Assembly (NCBI RefSeq): GCF_003119195.2
Contig: NZ_CP022253.1
Coordinates: 266,001-330,000 of the forward strand
Direction: 5' to 3'
DNA from: Azospirillum baldaniorum
GTDB taxonomy: Bacteria > Pseudomonadota > Alphaproteobacteria > Azospirillales > Azospirillaceae
Length of the DNA stretch: 64,000 nucleotides
Each line of letters begins with the position of its first letter. The stretch's first letter is position 1. The translations under genes and the position numbers were made by a program. This document shows positions 28,052-36,945 of the stretch, piece after piece. The notes beneath the pieces were generated by a model. The model made no database searches. It saw nothing but the letters and a program-made list of their open reading frames with translations, and was not told the DNA's origin.

Positions 28052-28127
28052 GGTCATGCACACAAACTGGTGTGGCTTGGGCGCGGGTTCCAGCCGTCCT
28101 GTTTGCATGGACGGCCAGGGTCCCGCT

Positions 28128-28787
28128 ATGCTGCGCGCCATGAAGCCCGCCGCCGTCCAGGAATTCTTCCGCCGCCTCAGCGCCGCCAACCCGGAGCCGA
28201 AGAGCGAGCTGGAATACATCAATCCCTACACCCTGCTCGTCGCCGTCGTGCTGTCGGCGCAGGCCACCGATGTCGGTGTCAACAAGGCCACCGGCCCGCT
28301 GTTCCAAATCGTCACCACGCCGCAGCAGATGGTCGATCTGGGGGAGGAGCGGCTGCGCGGCTACATCAAGACCATCGGCCTGTTCAACACCAAGGCCAAG
28401 AACGTCATCCGGCTGTCGGAAATCCTGGTCGCCCAGTACGGCGGCGAGGTGCCGCGCGACCGCGAGGCGCTGGAAACCCTGCCCGGGGTCGGGCGCAAGA
28501 CCGCCAACGTGGTGCTGAACGTCGCGTTCGGCGAGGAGACCATCGCGGTGGACACCCACATCTTCCGCGTCGGCAACCGCACCGGCCTCGCCCCCGGCAA
28601 GACGCCCGACGCGGTGGAGGCGAAGCTGCTGAAGGTGGTCCCCAAGGCCTACCGCCGGCACGCCCACCACTGGCTGATCCTGCATGGCCGCTACGTCTGC
28701 AAGGCCCGCAAGCCCGACTGCCTCGTCTGCCCGGTCAGCGACCTGTGCGGCTTCAAGGACAAGATCCTGCCGGCCGCCGTGGTGTGA
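28128..28787 (+). CDS. nth: Endonuclease III (DNA glycosylase/AP lyase)
   Basis: Base-excision repair enzyme that removes oxidised pyrimidines and cleaves abasic sites. The helix-hairpin-helix carries the catalytic Lys in 'LPGVGRKTANVVLNVAFG' and the catalytic Asp in 'AVDTHIFRVGNR'. A C-terminal 4Fe-4S site has the C-x6-C-x2-C-x5-C pattern ('CKARKPDCLVCPVSDLC'). Starting at 28128 gives 219 residues; 28140 is a possible alternative. It is followed by a terminator. Confidence 0.96.
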   Translation: MLRAMKPAAVQEFFRRLSAANPEPKSELEYINPYTLLVAVVLSAQATDVGVNKATGPLFQIVTTPQQMVDLGEERLRGYIKTIGLFNTKAKNVIRLSEILVAQYGGEVPRDREALETLPGVGRKTANVVLNVAFGEETIAVDTHIFRVGNRTGLAPGKTPDAVEAKLLKVVPKAYRRHAHHWLILHGRYVCKARKPDCLVCPVSDLCGFKDKILPAAVV

Positions 28788-28803
28788 TGTTTCCCGTGAA
28801 ACG
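28788..28803. other. parS-like 16-mer
   Basis: The 16 bases immediately after the nth stop match the ParB-binding consensus TGTTTCACGTGAAACA at 14 of 16 positions. Weaker versions (13 of 16) occur at 4161-4176 and 46170-46185. No parAB genes are in the window. Whether ParB binds here is unknown. Confidence 0.35.
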
Positions 28804-28826
28804 CTGGAAACCCCTGGAAAAAGAAA

Positions 28827-28859
28827 AAGCCCGGCGAGGGGTCGATCCCCGCCGGGCTT
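28827..28859. terminator. Strong terminator between nth and bactofilin gene
   Basis: Long GC-rich stem (AAGCCCGGCGAGGGG facing CCCCGCCGGGCTT) around a short loop between convergent genes. On the minus strand it is followed by TTTTTCTTTTTCC, so it suits the leftward bactofilin gene; on the plus strand TTG follows. Confidence 0.8.
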
Positions 28860-28885
28860 GTTCGTGAAAGCGCGTTTAACGGCGT

Positions 28886-29707
28886 TTAGCCATCGACCAC
28901 GATGGGATCGAGCGCAGCCGGCGCCGGCGCCGCTTCCGCCGGGACGGCGGGGGCCGCGGCCGGCTTGGCCGCCGGGGTGTATTTGCCGATCTCGCCGTTC
29001 AGCAGGGCGCCGGCCTCGACCGCCAGTTCGCCGTACTTGATCGAGCCGTTGATCTTGCCGGTGGAGCGCACGGTCAGGCGGCCGCGCACGATGATGTCGC
29101 CCTCGAAGCGGCCGCCGATGTCGGCCTCGTCGATCTCCACGGCGCCCTTGAACAGGCCGGTCTCGGCGATCTCGATGGACCGGCCGTCGCGCAGCTTGGC
29201 CTCCACCGTGCCTTCCACGACCAGCACGTCGCAGGACCCGATCTCACCGTTCAGGGAGATGTCGCGGCCGACGATCAGGCGGCGCTGGTCGCTGGCCAGT
29301 GGAGCGGCGGGCGCCGGGGCCGGCGCGACCGGCGCGGGGGTGGGGGCGGCCGAAGCCGGGGCGCCGTACCCATCGGGACGGCGCGGCGCGGCACCCGGCA
29401 GATCGACGGTGCGGCGCGGAATGTCCGTCGGCTTGTAGCTCGAACCGGGGATCGGGGCGCCGGCCGGCGGCTTCGGGGTGCTCGTGTTCATCTCGGGTCC
29501 CTTGGAGGAAATCGGCTCGGGTTGCGGCGTGCGGGCGGCCGGGGCGAGGGCGGCCGGCGGATTCGCCGCGGACGGGTTGCTCAGGGAGGCGAGCGGCGAC
29601 ACCGCCGCGGGTTCGGCGGCGCCCGCCTGCGGTGCGGCCGGGGTGGCCGGGTCGGCGCTTTGGGTCTTCGGCGCACCGACGGGCGGATTCTTTCGTCCGA
29701 ACAGCAT
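28886..29707 (-). CDS. Bactofilin (polymer-forming cytoskeletal protein)
   Basis: Predicted bactofilin, which polymerises without nucleotide into membrane-associated filaments for cell shape or envelope functions. The core right-handed beta-helix domain is at about residues 145-245 ('LIVGRDISLNGEIGSCDVLV', 'GRFEGDIIVRGRLTVRSTG', 'INGSIKYGELAVEAGALLNG'). It is flanked by long Ala/Pro-rich, probably disordered tails; the N-terminal one, about 140 residues, is longer than in many family members. It ends at the terminator shared with nth. Confidence 0.92.
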   Translation of the reverse strand: MLFGRKNPPVGAPKTQSADPATPAAPQAGAAEPAAVSPLASLSNPSAANPPAALAPAARTPQPEPISSKGPEMNTSTPKPPAGAPIPGSSYKPTDIPRRTVDLPGAAPRRPDGYGAPASAAPTPAPVAPAPAPAAPLASDQRRLIVGRDISLNGEIGSCDVLVVEGTVEAKLRDGRSIEIAETGLFKGAVEIDEADIGGRFEGDIIVRGRLTVRSTGKINGSIKYGELAVEAGALLNGEIGKYTPAAKPAAAPAVPAEAAPAPAALDPIVVDG

Positions 29708-29899
29708 GAACGTTGATCCCCAGGTCAGTCAGGTCGTGAAGGTTGGCAGGTCGTCGAGGTCGGGTCATCGGAGGCGTCGTCGCATGACCGGGCCCGACCG
29801 ACAGCAGCCAAAAGACCACCCCGCCGGGGTAACACGGTCATCCGGCCGGCCGCAAGTGGGCTTTGGTGCACGGTCGGGGCCGCGCCGCACCGCGGTCCG

Positions 29900-30592
29900 T
29901 CACGGCCCTTCCCGGCGGGAAAGGCCGGTCACGGACCCCGTCATGGAATGGTAGACATGGACCATGAAGGCGCTCGCGATCACCGGCACCAGCAGGTTGA
30001 CGAAAGGAATTGTCGAAAGAAAGGCAATTACCGCGCCAGCCAAAAATGGTTTCAACGGATTGGAACGCCGCAGAAACCCCGCCTCCTTCCGTCCCATCCG
30101 CCGGATCGCCACCATCTCGAAGTATTCGCGGCCGAGAAGATAGCCGTTGGCGGTGTAGAAAATCAGCAGGTTCAACCCCGGCACCATCAGATACAGGGGC
30201 AGTGCGAACAGATTGACCAGCAGGACGATGGCGAAAAAGCGCAGCGCGGTCAGCAATTCTTCCCCAAGGCCGGTCTGGCGGGGCGGCGGCAACTGTGGAT
30301 AGTGGCGCCGTTCCACCGCCTGCACCACCTCGTCGAGGAAGAAGCTGGACACCATGCCGACCGTGGCGGGAAACAGCACCCAGGCCAGCAGCAGGACGGC
30401 CAGCCCGCCCAGCACGTCCAGCACCCCGTCCACCCAGGCGTAGCCGGTCAGCGCCGTGTGGAACAGCGCCCACCACACGGCCCCGGCCAACAGGGCGAAG
30501 GCCGCGATGGCGGACAGCACGCCGATCCACACGACGCGGCGGGACGCCGGGTCGGAAAGCTGTCCGATGGCGAGAAGCAGGGCGCGGATCAT
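29900..30592 (-). CDS. EI24/CysZ-like membrane protein
   Basis: Integral membrane protein of 230 residues in the EI24 domain family, which includes the E. coli sulfate permease CysZ. Hydrophobic segments lie at about 22-50, 60-85, 115-150 and 190-215. Family motifs include 'VPGLNLLIFYTANGYLLGRE' and 'FLSTIPFVNLLVPVIASAFM'. No cysteine-synthesis genes are nearby, so transport of sulfate is only a possibility. Start ATG at 30592. A 192-base spacer without features separates it from the bactofilin gene. Confidence 0.85.
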   Translation of the reverse strand: MIRALLLAIGQLSDPASRRVVWIGVLSAIAAFALLAGAVWWALFHTALTGYAWVDGVLDVLGGLAVLLLAWVLFPATVGMVSSFFLDEVVQAVERRHYPQLPPPRQTGLGEELLTALRFFAIVLLVNLFALPLYLMVPGLNLLIFYTANGYLLGREYFEMVAIRRMGRKEAGFLRRSNPLKPFLAGAVIAFLSTIPFVNLLVPVIASAFMVHVYHSMTGSVTGLSRREGP

Positions 30593-30679
30593 ACGGATTC
30601 TTTCTATGGGGCCGTTGCGGTCGGGCGACGCTTATCTACGACGGCGGGCCGTTCCATTCCAGGGGGCCTTGCGCCGCGC

Positions 30680-30707
30680 TTGAGAAGTGAAGGCGGGCCG
30701 CTATACT
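30680..30707 (+). promoter_or_regulatory. Sigma-70-type promoter for the PfkB kinase gene
   Basis: TTGAGA (30680-30685), 16-base spacer, TATACT (30702-30707). The predicted start near 30714 gives a leader of about 55 bases. Confidence 0.6.
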
Positions 30708-30769
30708 CGCGCCCGGTTTTGTTCAGCGGTCCAGACACCGCACTTCCCCAGCCTTTCCAAGGAGCGCCC

Positions 30770-31768
30770 ATGGCCACGGCCGAATTCGACGTCACCGGCA
30801 TCGGCAACGCCATCGTCGACGTGATCGCCCATGCCGACGACGCCTTCCTCACGGCCAACGGCATCGAGAAGGGCGCGATGACGCTGATCGACGCCGCCCG
30901 CGCCGAGGAGCTGTATGGTCGCATGGGTCCGGGCATCGAGGTTTCGGGCGGTTCCGCCGGCAACACCATGGCCGGCATCGCCTCGCTGGGCGGCCGGGGG
31001 GCCTACATCGGCAAGGTCCACGGCGACCAGCTCGGCCAGGTCTTCCGCCACGACATCCGCGCCGCCGGCGTGCATTTCGAGACGGCGGCCGGACACGGCG
31101 GCGCCCCGACCGCGCGCTGCCTGATCCTGGTGACGCCGGACGCCCAGCGCTCCATGAACACCTTCCTCGGCGCCTGCGTGGAGCTGGGGCCGGAGGACAT
31201 CGACGAGGCGCTGATCGCCAACTCGCAGGTCACCTACCTGGAAGGCTATCTGTGGGACCCGCCCCGCGCCAAGGAGGCCTTCCGCAAGGCGGCGTCCACC
31301 GCCCACGGCGCCGGGCGCAAGGTCTCGCTCTCGCTGTCCGACAGCTTCTGCGTCCACCGCCATCACGCGGAGTTCCTGGATCTCGTCGAGGGCCATGTCG
31401 ACATCCTGTTCGCCAACGAGCATGAGATCACCGCCCTCTACAAGACCGACCGCTTCGAGGATGCGCTGGAGGCGGTGAAGCGTCTCGGCAAGACCGCCGC
31501 CCTGACGCGCAGCGAGAAGGGCGCCGTCATCGTCTCCGGTGGCGAGGTGGTTGAGGTTCCCGCATCCCCGGTCGCCCGCGTGGTCGACACCACGGGGGCC
31601 GGCGACCTCTACGCCGCCGGCTTCCTCTACGGCTTCACCCGTGGCATGGCCCCGGCGGTGTGCGGCCGCATCGGCGCGCTGGCCGCGGCGGAGATCATCA
31701 GCCATGTCGGCGCCCGTCCGGACGTCGTGCTGGCCGATCTGCTTAAAGACGCGGGCGTTCCGGCCTAA
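30770..31768 (+). CDS. PfkB family sugar/nucleoside kinase (adenosine kinase-like)
   Basis: Ribokinase-superfamily kinase of 332 residues. The N-terminal PfkB signature region includes 'GNAIVDVIAHADD' and 'GGSAGNTMAGIASLGGRGAY'; the C-terminal signature 'VVDTTGAGDLYAAGFLYGF' holds the catalytic Asp and anion hole. Similar proteins are annotated as adenosine kinases in alphaproteobacteria, but substrate cannot be fixed from sequence. The ATG follows AAGGAG by a few bases. It starts a rightward run with tauE. Confidence 0.93.
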   Translation: MATAEFDVTGIGNAIVDVIAHADDAFLTANGIEKGAMTLIDAARAEELYGRMGPGIEVSGGSAGNTMAGIASLGGRGAYIGKVHGDQLGQVFRHDIRAAGVHFETAAGHGGAPTARCLILVTPDAQRSMNTFLGACVELGPEDIDEALIANSQVTYLEGYLWDPPRAKEAFRKAASTAHGAGRKVSLSLSDSFCVHRHHAEFLDLVEGHVDILFANEHEITALYKTDRFEDALEAVKRLGKTAALTRSEKGAVIVSGGEVVEVPASPVARVVDTTGAGDLYAAGFLYGFTRGMAPAVCGRIGALAAAEIISHVGARPDVVLADLLKDAGVPA

Positions 31769-31831
31769 TTGCCGTAACAGCGCCTGTACGGTATAAGCTG
31801 GCGGACCTTCCTGTCCGCCGGCTCCGCCCCC

Positions 31832-32749
31832 ATGCAAGTCTATCTGCCGATCGCCGAGATGTCGGTCAACGCCCTGCTCGTGCTCGGCATGGGGGGGCTC
31901 GTCGGCTTTCTGTCCGGCATGTTCGGGGTGGGCGGCGGCTTCCTGATGACGCCGCTGCTGATCTTCATCGGCGTTCCGCCCGCCATCGCGGTGGGCACCC
32001 AGGCCAACCAGCTCGTCGCCGCCAGCGTCTCGGGCGTGCTCGCCCACTGGCGGCGCGGCAACGTGGACGTCAAGCTCGGCGTCGTCATGCTGCTGGGCGG
32101 CATGGTGGGCACGGTGGTCGGCGTCTGGATCTTCTCCATATTGCAGCGGATCGGCCAGATCGACGCGGCGATCACGCTGTCCTACGTCTTCTTCCTCGGC
32201 ACCATCGGCACGATGATGATGGTGGAGGCCAGCCGCGCGCTGATCCGCCGCCGCGCCCCCACCGCCAAGCGGGGAAAGCTGCACCGCCACATGTGGCTGC
32301 ACGGCCTGCCGCTGAAGATGCGGTTCCAGCGCTCCAAGCTGTACATTTCCGCCCTGCTGCCGGCCGGGATCGGGGCGGTCGGCGGGATGCTGGTGGCGAT
32401 CATGGGCATCGGCGGCGGCTTCATGCTGGTGCCGGCGATGATCTATCTGCTGAACATGCCGACCGGGCTGGTGGCCGGCACCTCGCTGTTCCAGATCATC
32501 TTCACCACGGCCATGGCGACGCTGCTCCAGGCGGCGACCAACCAGACGGTGGACGTGATGCTGGCGCTGCTGCTGCTGATCGGCGGGGTGGTCGGCGCGC
32601 AGTTCGGCACCAAGGCCGGCGGCCGGCTGCGCGGCGAGCAGGCGCGCCTTCTGCTGGCCTCGCTGGTCGTCGCGGTGGCGCTGAAGCTCGCCTTCGATCT
32701 GGTGGTTGAACCGAACGACGTCTTCACCATCTCGACGAGGATGTCGTGA
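31832..32749 (+). CDS. TauE/SafE family sulfite/organosulfur exporter
   Basis: Multi-spanning membrane protein (305 residues, about eight helices). The duplicated family motifs 'GLVGFLSGMFGVGGGFLMTP' and 'GGMLVAIMGIGGGFMLVPAM' are present. Members export sulfite, sulfoacetate or similar anions, but the substrate here is unknown. It ends in a GTGA overlap with the TIGR02186 gene. That arrangement recurs in alphaproteobacteria and implies a functional link between the two. Confidence 0.9.
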   Translation: MQVYLPIAEMSVNALLVLGMGGLVGFLSGMFGVGGGFLMTPLLIFIGVPPAIAVGTQANQLVAASVSGVLAHWRRGNVDVKLGVVMLLGGMVGTVVGVWIFSILQRIGQIDAAITLSYVFFLGTIGTMMMVEASRALIRRRAPTAKRGKLHRHMWLHGLPLKMRFQRSKLYISALLPAGIGAVGGMLVAIMGIGGGFMLVPAMIYLLNMPTGLVAGTSLFQIIFTTAMATLLQAATNQTVDVMLALLLLIGGVVGAQFGTKAGGRLRGEQARLLLASLVVAVALKLAFDLVVEPNDVFTISTRMS

Positions 32750-33525
32750 GCGCTGTCCGCAGGGGCACCGGGCGGCTGTGGTCCGTCCGGGTCGCCGGCG
32801 GGGTGGTGGGGCTTCTGGCGGGGGTGTTCCTCGCCGCCACGGTGTGGGCGCAGCAGCTCGTCGCCGACCTGTCGAGCCACCTGATCGCCATCACCACCGG
32901 CTTCACCGGGACGGAGGTCGTGCTGTTCGGCACCACCGACGGGGCGGGCGACGTCGCCATCGTGGTGACCGGCCCGCGCACCCCGGTCACGGTGCGCCGC
33001 AAGGAGCGGATCGCCGGCATCTGGATCAACGCGCGCAGCGTGCGGTTCGAGCAGGTGCCCGGCTACTACATGGTCGCGACGAACCGCCCGCTGGACCAGT
33101 TCGTCGGCCGCCCGGTGCTGGAACGCCACCAGATCGGCCTGCCGAACCTCCAGCTCGGCCCGCGCGAGCAGCTGGCCCCGGACCAGCTCGCCCTGTTCCG
33201 CTCCGCCCTGATCCGCAACAAGCAGCGGGCCGGGCTCTACGGCATCACGCTGGGGCAGGTGGCCTTTCTCGGCGAGCGGCTGTTCCGGACCAACATCTAT
33301 TTCCCGGCCAACGTGCCGACGGGGCTGTACAATGTGGAAGCGCTGCTGATCCGCGACGGCGAGGTGGTCAGCGCCCAGACCACGCCGCTGGTGGTGTCCA
33401 AGGTTGGCTTCAGCGCGGAAATCTACGACTTTGCGCGCAACCAGCCGATGATTTACGGTGTTGCCGCGGTGATTGGCGCCATCGCCGCCGGCTGGCTGGC
33501 CGGCGCCATCTTCCGGAGGGTGTGA
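32746..33525 (+). CDS. TIGR02186 family membrane-anchored protein
   Basis: Alphaproteobacterial protein family of unknown function (259 residues). It has a signal/anchor at about 17-36 ('AGGVVGLLAGVFLAATVWAQ'), a periplasmic domain ('VVTGPRTPVTVRRKERIAGI'), and a C-terminal transmembrane helix ('VAAVIGAIAAGWLAGAIF'). It starts with GTG overlapping the tauE stop by four bases, so it is coupled to the exporter. It may form a periplasmic partner for it; this is inferred from context only. Confidence 0.88.
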   Translation: MSAVRRGTGRLWSVRVAGGVVGLLAGVFLAATVWAQQLVADLSSHLIAITTGFTGTEVVLFGTTDGAGDVAIVVTGPRTPVTVRRKERIAGIWINARSVRFEQVPGYYMVATNRPLDQFVGRPVLERHQIGLPNLQLGPREQLAPDQLALFRSALIRNKQRAGLYGITLGQVAFLGERLFRTNIYFPANVPTGLYNVEALLIRDGEVVSAQTTPLVVSKVGFSAEIYDFARNQPMIYGVAAVIGAIAAGWLAGAIFRRV

Positions 33526-33528
33526 CCC

Positions 33529-34074
33529 ATGTCCGATCCGATTGCGACCGATCCGATTGCGACCGATCCGAACGCCGGGGCGGACGTCACCCCGGAAGCC
33601 ACGGCCAAGCCGCCGGTCCGCATCTTCCTGGTCGTGGTGGACGAGAGCCCGGAGCTTCAGCTTGCCCTTCGCTACGCCTGCCTGCGCGCCCGAAAGTCGG
33701 GGGGCAAGGTGGCGCTGCTTTACGTCATCGAGCCGGGCGAGGTGCAGCAGTGGCTGGCCCTGGAGAACCTGATGCGCGAGGAGCAGCGCGCGGAGGCGGA
33801 GCAGAAGCTGCAGAAGCTGGCCCGCGACGTCAACCGCCTGACCGGCACCCTGCCGGCCCTGTACGTCCGCGAAGGCAACCGCCGCGACGAGGTGCTGGCC
33901 CTGATCGACGAGGAGCCGAGCATCTCCATCCTCGTGCTGGCCGCCGGCGTCGAACCGGAGGGGCCGGGACCGCTGATCTCCTACTTCACCAACCGTGGTC
34001 TTGCGAAGATGCGCATTCCGCTGACCATCGTGCCGGGCGGCATCGGCATCGACGCGCTGGACGCCATCACCTAA
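33529..34074 (+). CDS. Universal stress protein family (UspA-like)
   Basis: Cytoplasmic alpha/beta protein of 181 residues with a UspA fold ('FLVVVDESPELQLALRYA', 'GGKVALLYVIE', 'VLAAGVEPEGPGPLISYF'). The C-terminal ATP-binding loop is not the classical G-2x-G-9x-G. GGAGG lies just upstream of the ATG, four bases after the previous stop. The N-terminus carries a 15-base tandem duplication (33535-33549/33550-33564) encoding DPIAT twice. It is the last gene of the tauE unit. Confidence 0.88.
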   Translation: MSDPIATDPIATDPNAGADVTPEATAKPPVRIFLVVVDESPELQLALRYACLRARKSGGKVALLYVIEPGEVQQWLALENLMREEQRAEAEQKLQKLARDVNRLTGTLPALYVREGNRRDEVLALIDEEPSISILVLAAGVEPEGPGPLISYFTNRGLAKMRIPLTIVPGGIGIDALDAIT

Positions 34075-34095
34075 GGCGTCTCAACCTGAGGCATC

Positions 34096-35562
34096 TCACC
34101 GGCCGTAGAGGGCGGTGAGGCTGCGCTGGTCGATGTCGGACCGGTCATCGGTCAGCACCGGGTGCCCGGCCAGTTCGGCGGGGGCCAGCGTCTCCAGGAT
34201 GCGCGAGGCGGCGTACGCCGCACCCGGCGGAGCGGCGCGCAGGCGTACGCTCAGATCCTCGAGCGTACGCGCCTCCTTCGTGGCGATCAGCAGATAGTTC
34301 CCGCGCCCGGCGTCGGCGACGTACACCGATGGGAAGACCGCCCCCTGCGTCGCCGCCAGCGGCCCGACCAGAGCGTCGCGGTCCATGGAGGAGGCGACGT
34401 TCATGACCAGCACGCCGCCCGGCGCCACCCGCCGCTCCACCGCCGCGAAGAACTCCCTGGTCGCCGTGAAGAAGGGGATCAGCGCGGTCGAGTAGAGGTC
34501 GACGATCACCACGTCGTGCTGCTCCGGCGACCGCTCGACGTGGCGGCGGGCGTCCTCCACGGCGACGCGCACCTCGGGCCGCAGGCCGAACCTCTCGCGC
34601 GCCACCTCGACCACCGCGGGGTCCAGCTCCACCCCCAGGATGTCGGCGCCAGGCCAGCTGTCGAGGATCTCCTTGGCGGCGGCCCCGCCGGCCAGCCCCA
34701 GCACCAGGACGCGCGTGCCGTTTCCCAGGGCCGGGACGGCGGCGAACAGGTCGTAATAGAGGCCGGTCGGGCCGCCGTCCTTGCGCAGCCGCGACTGGGT
34801 GGCCCAGGCCACGTTCAGGTGCAGGCGGATTTGCTCGGCGTCCTCCTGCACCATGATGGTGTTGTGCGGCGTCTCGCGGTAGAGAGCGAAGCCCTGCCCC
34901 TCGCCGTGGCCGGCGGCCCAGGCCAGGGGAACCGCCAGGGCCGCGGCGGCGGCCACCCGTTTCCCACCTGGAACGAACAGGCAGGCGAGCGCCGGCAGCA
35001 CCGCCGCCAGGGCGTAGCCCGCCGACACCCCGACCTGCGGGATCGCGTAGAAGGAGGCGAAGAAGGTGCCGCCGATGCTGCCCAGCGTGCCGACCGCGTA
35101 GATCCGTCCCGCCGCCGCAGCACCCGTCAGGCTGCTCAGCCCCGCGCAGATCGGTGACACCATGGCCAGCGCGAAGGACGGCAGGCCGAGGATCAGCGCC
35201 GCCCCGACGACCGACCCCTCCACCGCGTTGAAGCGGCCCGCGGCGTCGGCCAGCATCGGCTTGCCCAGCCAGGGCGTCAGCGCCGCCGCGGCGACCCCGG
35301 CCAGCAGGGCGGCGCGCAGCGCCGGCACCGCCTTCGGCCCGTCGCCGAGCTGCCCGCCGGTCCAGTAGCCGGCGGCCATGAAGGTCATCACCACGCCGAT
35401 GACGGCGCCCCACTGATAGACCGAATAGCCGAAATGCGGCGCCATCAGCCGCCCGCCGAGGATTTCCATCATCATCAGCGACCAGCCCGCCGAGAAGGCG
35501 GCGGCGGCCAGCGCGAAGGAGCGGAGGGACGGGCGGGCGGGGGAGGGATCGCGACCGCTCAA
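34096..35562 (-). CDS. Fused membrane/spermidine synthase-like protein
   Basis: Protein of 488 residues with an N-terminal membrane half (about 12-215, six to seven helices, 'GWSLMMMEILGGRLMAPHFG') joined to a polyamine-synthase-like methyltransferase fold ('VLVLGLAGGAAAKEILDSWP', 'ILGVELDPAVVEVARERFG', 'VIVDLYSTALIPFF'). Such fusions are widespread and mostly uncharacterised; true aminopropyltransferase activity is doubtful. It starts with TTG, with no better start in the frame, 30 bases after the cyclase gene, and is probably cotranscribed with it. Confidence 0.85.
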   Translation of the reverse strand: MSGRDPSPARPSLRSFALAAAAFSAGWSLMMMEILGGRLMAPHFGYSVYQWGAVIGVVMTFMAAGYWTGGQLGDGPKAVPALRAALLAGVAAAALTPWLGKPMLADAAGRFNAVEGSVVGAALILGLPSFALAMVSPICAGLSSLTGAAAAGRIYAVGTLGSIGGTFFASFYAIPQVGVSAGYALAAVLPALACLFVPGGKRVAAAAALAVPLAWAAGHGEGQGFALYRETPHNTIMVQEDAEQIRLHLNVAWATQSRLRKDGGPTGLYYDLFAAVPALGNGTRVLVLGLAGGAAAKEILDSWPGADILGVELDPAVVEVARERFGLRPEVRVAVEDARRHVERSPEQHDVVIVDLYSTALIPFFTATREFFAAVERRVAPGGVLVMNVASSMDRDALVGPLAATQGAVFPSVYVADAGRGNYLLIATKEARTLEDLSVRLRAAPPGAAYAASRILETLAPAELAGHPVLTDDRSDIDQRSLTALYGR

Positions 35563-35592
35563 GGCCGGCGACCGCGGGTTCGTGGCAGCGCC

Positions 35593-36843
35593 CTATTCAT
35601 CGGTCCCTTCATTGGTCCCTGTCTTCTCCTTCAGCCCATAGACCTCGATCGGGTCGTTCAGCCCCTTCACCGGGTGCCAGCCGACCGAGACGAGACGGCT
35701 GGCGCAGGCCTCGGCCACCTCGGCGGAGGTCAGGACGTTGCGCTCCAGGCGGCTGCACAGCCCCTCGATCCGGCTGACCAGATTGACCGCCGGGCCGATG
35801 ACGGTGAAGTCCAGCCGGTTGGCGGAGCCGATGTTGCCGTACATGACCTCGCCCATGTGGAGCGCGATGCCGCAGCGCAGGGTCGGCTGGCCCCAGGCGG
35901 CGCGCTCGGCGTTGCGGGCGGCCATGTCGGTCAGCGCCTCCTGCGCGGCGTCCAGCGCCTTGGTGCAGGCGGCGGCCCCGGTCGGGTCGCTCTCCTCCAG
36001 CGGGAAGATGGCCAGCATGGCGTCGCCGATGAACTTCATGATCTCGCCGCCGCGGCTTTCCACGGCGCCGCCCATGATCTCGAAATAGCCGTTCAGCAGG
36101 GCGATCAGCTCCTCGCGCGGCAGCCGGTCGGCCAGCGAGGTGAAGCCGCGCAGGTCGCAGTACCACAGCACGGCGCGGACGTTGGCGCCGGTGCCGCGGC
36201 GGATGTCGCCGGACAGGATGCGCGCGCCGGTGCGGTGGCCGACATAGGTGTCCAGCACCGTCGTCGCCAGCCGCCGCAGCGCCAGCGTCTCCAGCACCGC
36301 GCCCAGCGCCGGCAGCACCGCGTCGACCAGCGCCAGATCGGCGGTGGAGAAGCCGCCGGGCCGGTCGGTGGTGAAGCTCAGCACGTTGCGCCGCCCTCCG
36401 GCGAACAGCACGGTCATGGCGACATAGTCCGTCGCCCCCTGCGCCCGCAGCTCGGCGAAGACCGGATAGGGCCAGGGCGGCTCCATCTGCTCCAGCCGGT
36501 AGCGCAGGCCGTCGGCGCCGTCCTCGATCAGGGTGGCGAAGGGGCTGGTCAGATATTCGTCGCTGGTCTCGGTGCCGTGGGCGCGGGTGGCGATCTCCAC
36601 CTGCTCGGCGTTGCGGCGCCAGAAGAAGGCGATTGTGCGGATCTGTGGGTGCAGCAGGGGCAGGGCGCAGACCGCGCGCAGCAGCGGGACGCCGGACGCC
36701 ATCAGGCGCCGGCAGAAGCGGTCCATCATCTGCTCGAAGCCGGGCGCGTGCCGGCCTTCCAGAAGCAGCCATTCGACGACCTCCCGCGCGGCGTCGTCGA
36801 CGGATGGGGCCGGTGCGGTGGCCGCGGGCGGTGCCATGCTCAC
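35593..36843 (-). CDS. Class III adenylate/guanylate cyclase domain protein
   Basis: Predicted soluble cyclase, 416 residues. The catalytic domain is at about 215-400. Metal-binding Asp residues lie in 'VLWYCDLRGFTSLADRL' and 'KFIGDAMLAIF'. The purine-selecting Lys is in 'GGEIMKFIGD', an Asp is in 'NRLDFTVIGPAVN' (adenylate type), and transition-state Asn and Arg are in 'AVNLVSRIE'. All key residues are present, so it should make cAMP. The N-terminal 200 residues are an unrecognised, possibly sensory, region. Start is GTG 36843 or ATG 36837. Confidence 0.9.
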   Translation of the reverse strand: MSMAPPAATAPAPSVDDAAREVVEWLLLEGRHAPGFEQMMDRFCRRLMASGVPLLRAVCALPLLHPQIRTIAFFWRRNAEQVEIATRAHGTETSDEYLTSPFATLIEDGADGLRYRLEQMEPPWPYPVFAELRAQGATDYVAMTVLFAGGRRNVLSFTTDRPGGFSTADLALVDAVLPALGAVLETLALRRLATTVLDTYVGHRTGARILSGDIRRGTGANVRAVLWYCDLRGFTSLADRLPREELIALLNGYFEIMGGAVESRGGEIMKFIGDAMLAIFPLEESDPTGAAACTKALDAAQEALTDMAARNAERAAWGQPTLRCGIALHMGEVMYGNIGSANRLDFTVIGPAVNLVSRIEGLCSRLERNVLTSAEVAEACASRLVSVGWHPVKGLNDPIEVYGLKEKTGTNEGTDE

Positions 36844-36945
36844 GGATCGATAACCATAAAGATGCGATGCTTGATCTGTCGGTGGATTCTGCCCAAGTTT
36901 CGCCTACGCCGCCAGTGTTGTTCGGCGCCGATGGAGGATATCACC

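Noticed and set aside
35434-36945. Large N-terminal extension of the nifU-like gene
   Set aside because: It is antisense to the cyclase gene; GGAGG and the family N-terminus fix the start at 36946.
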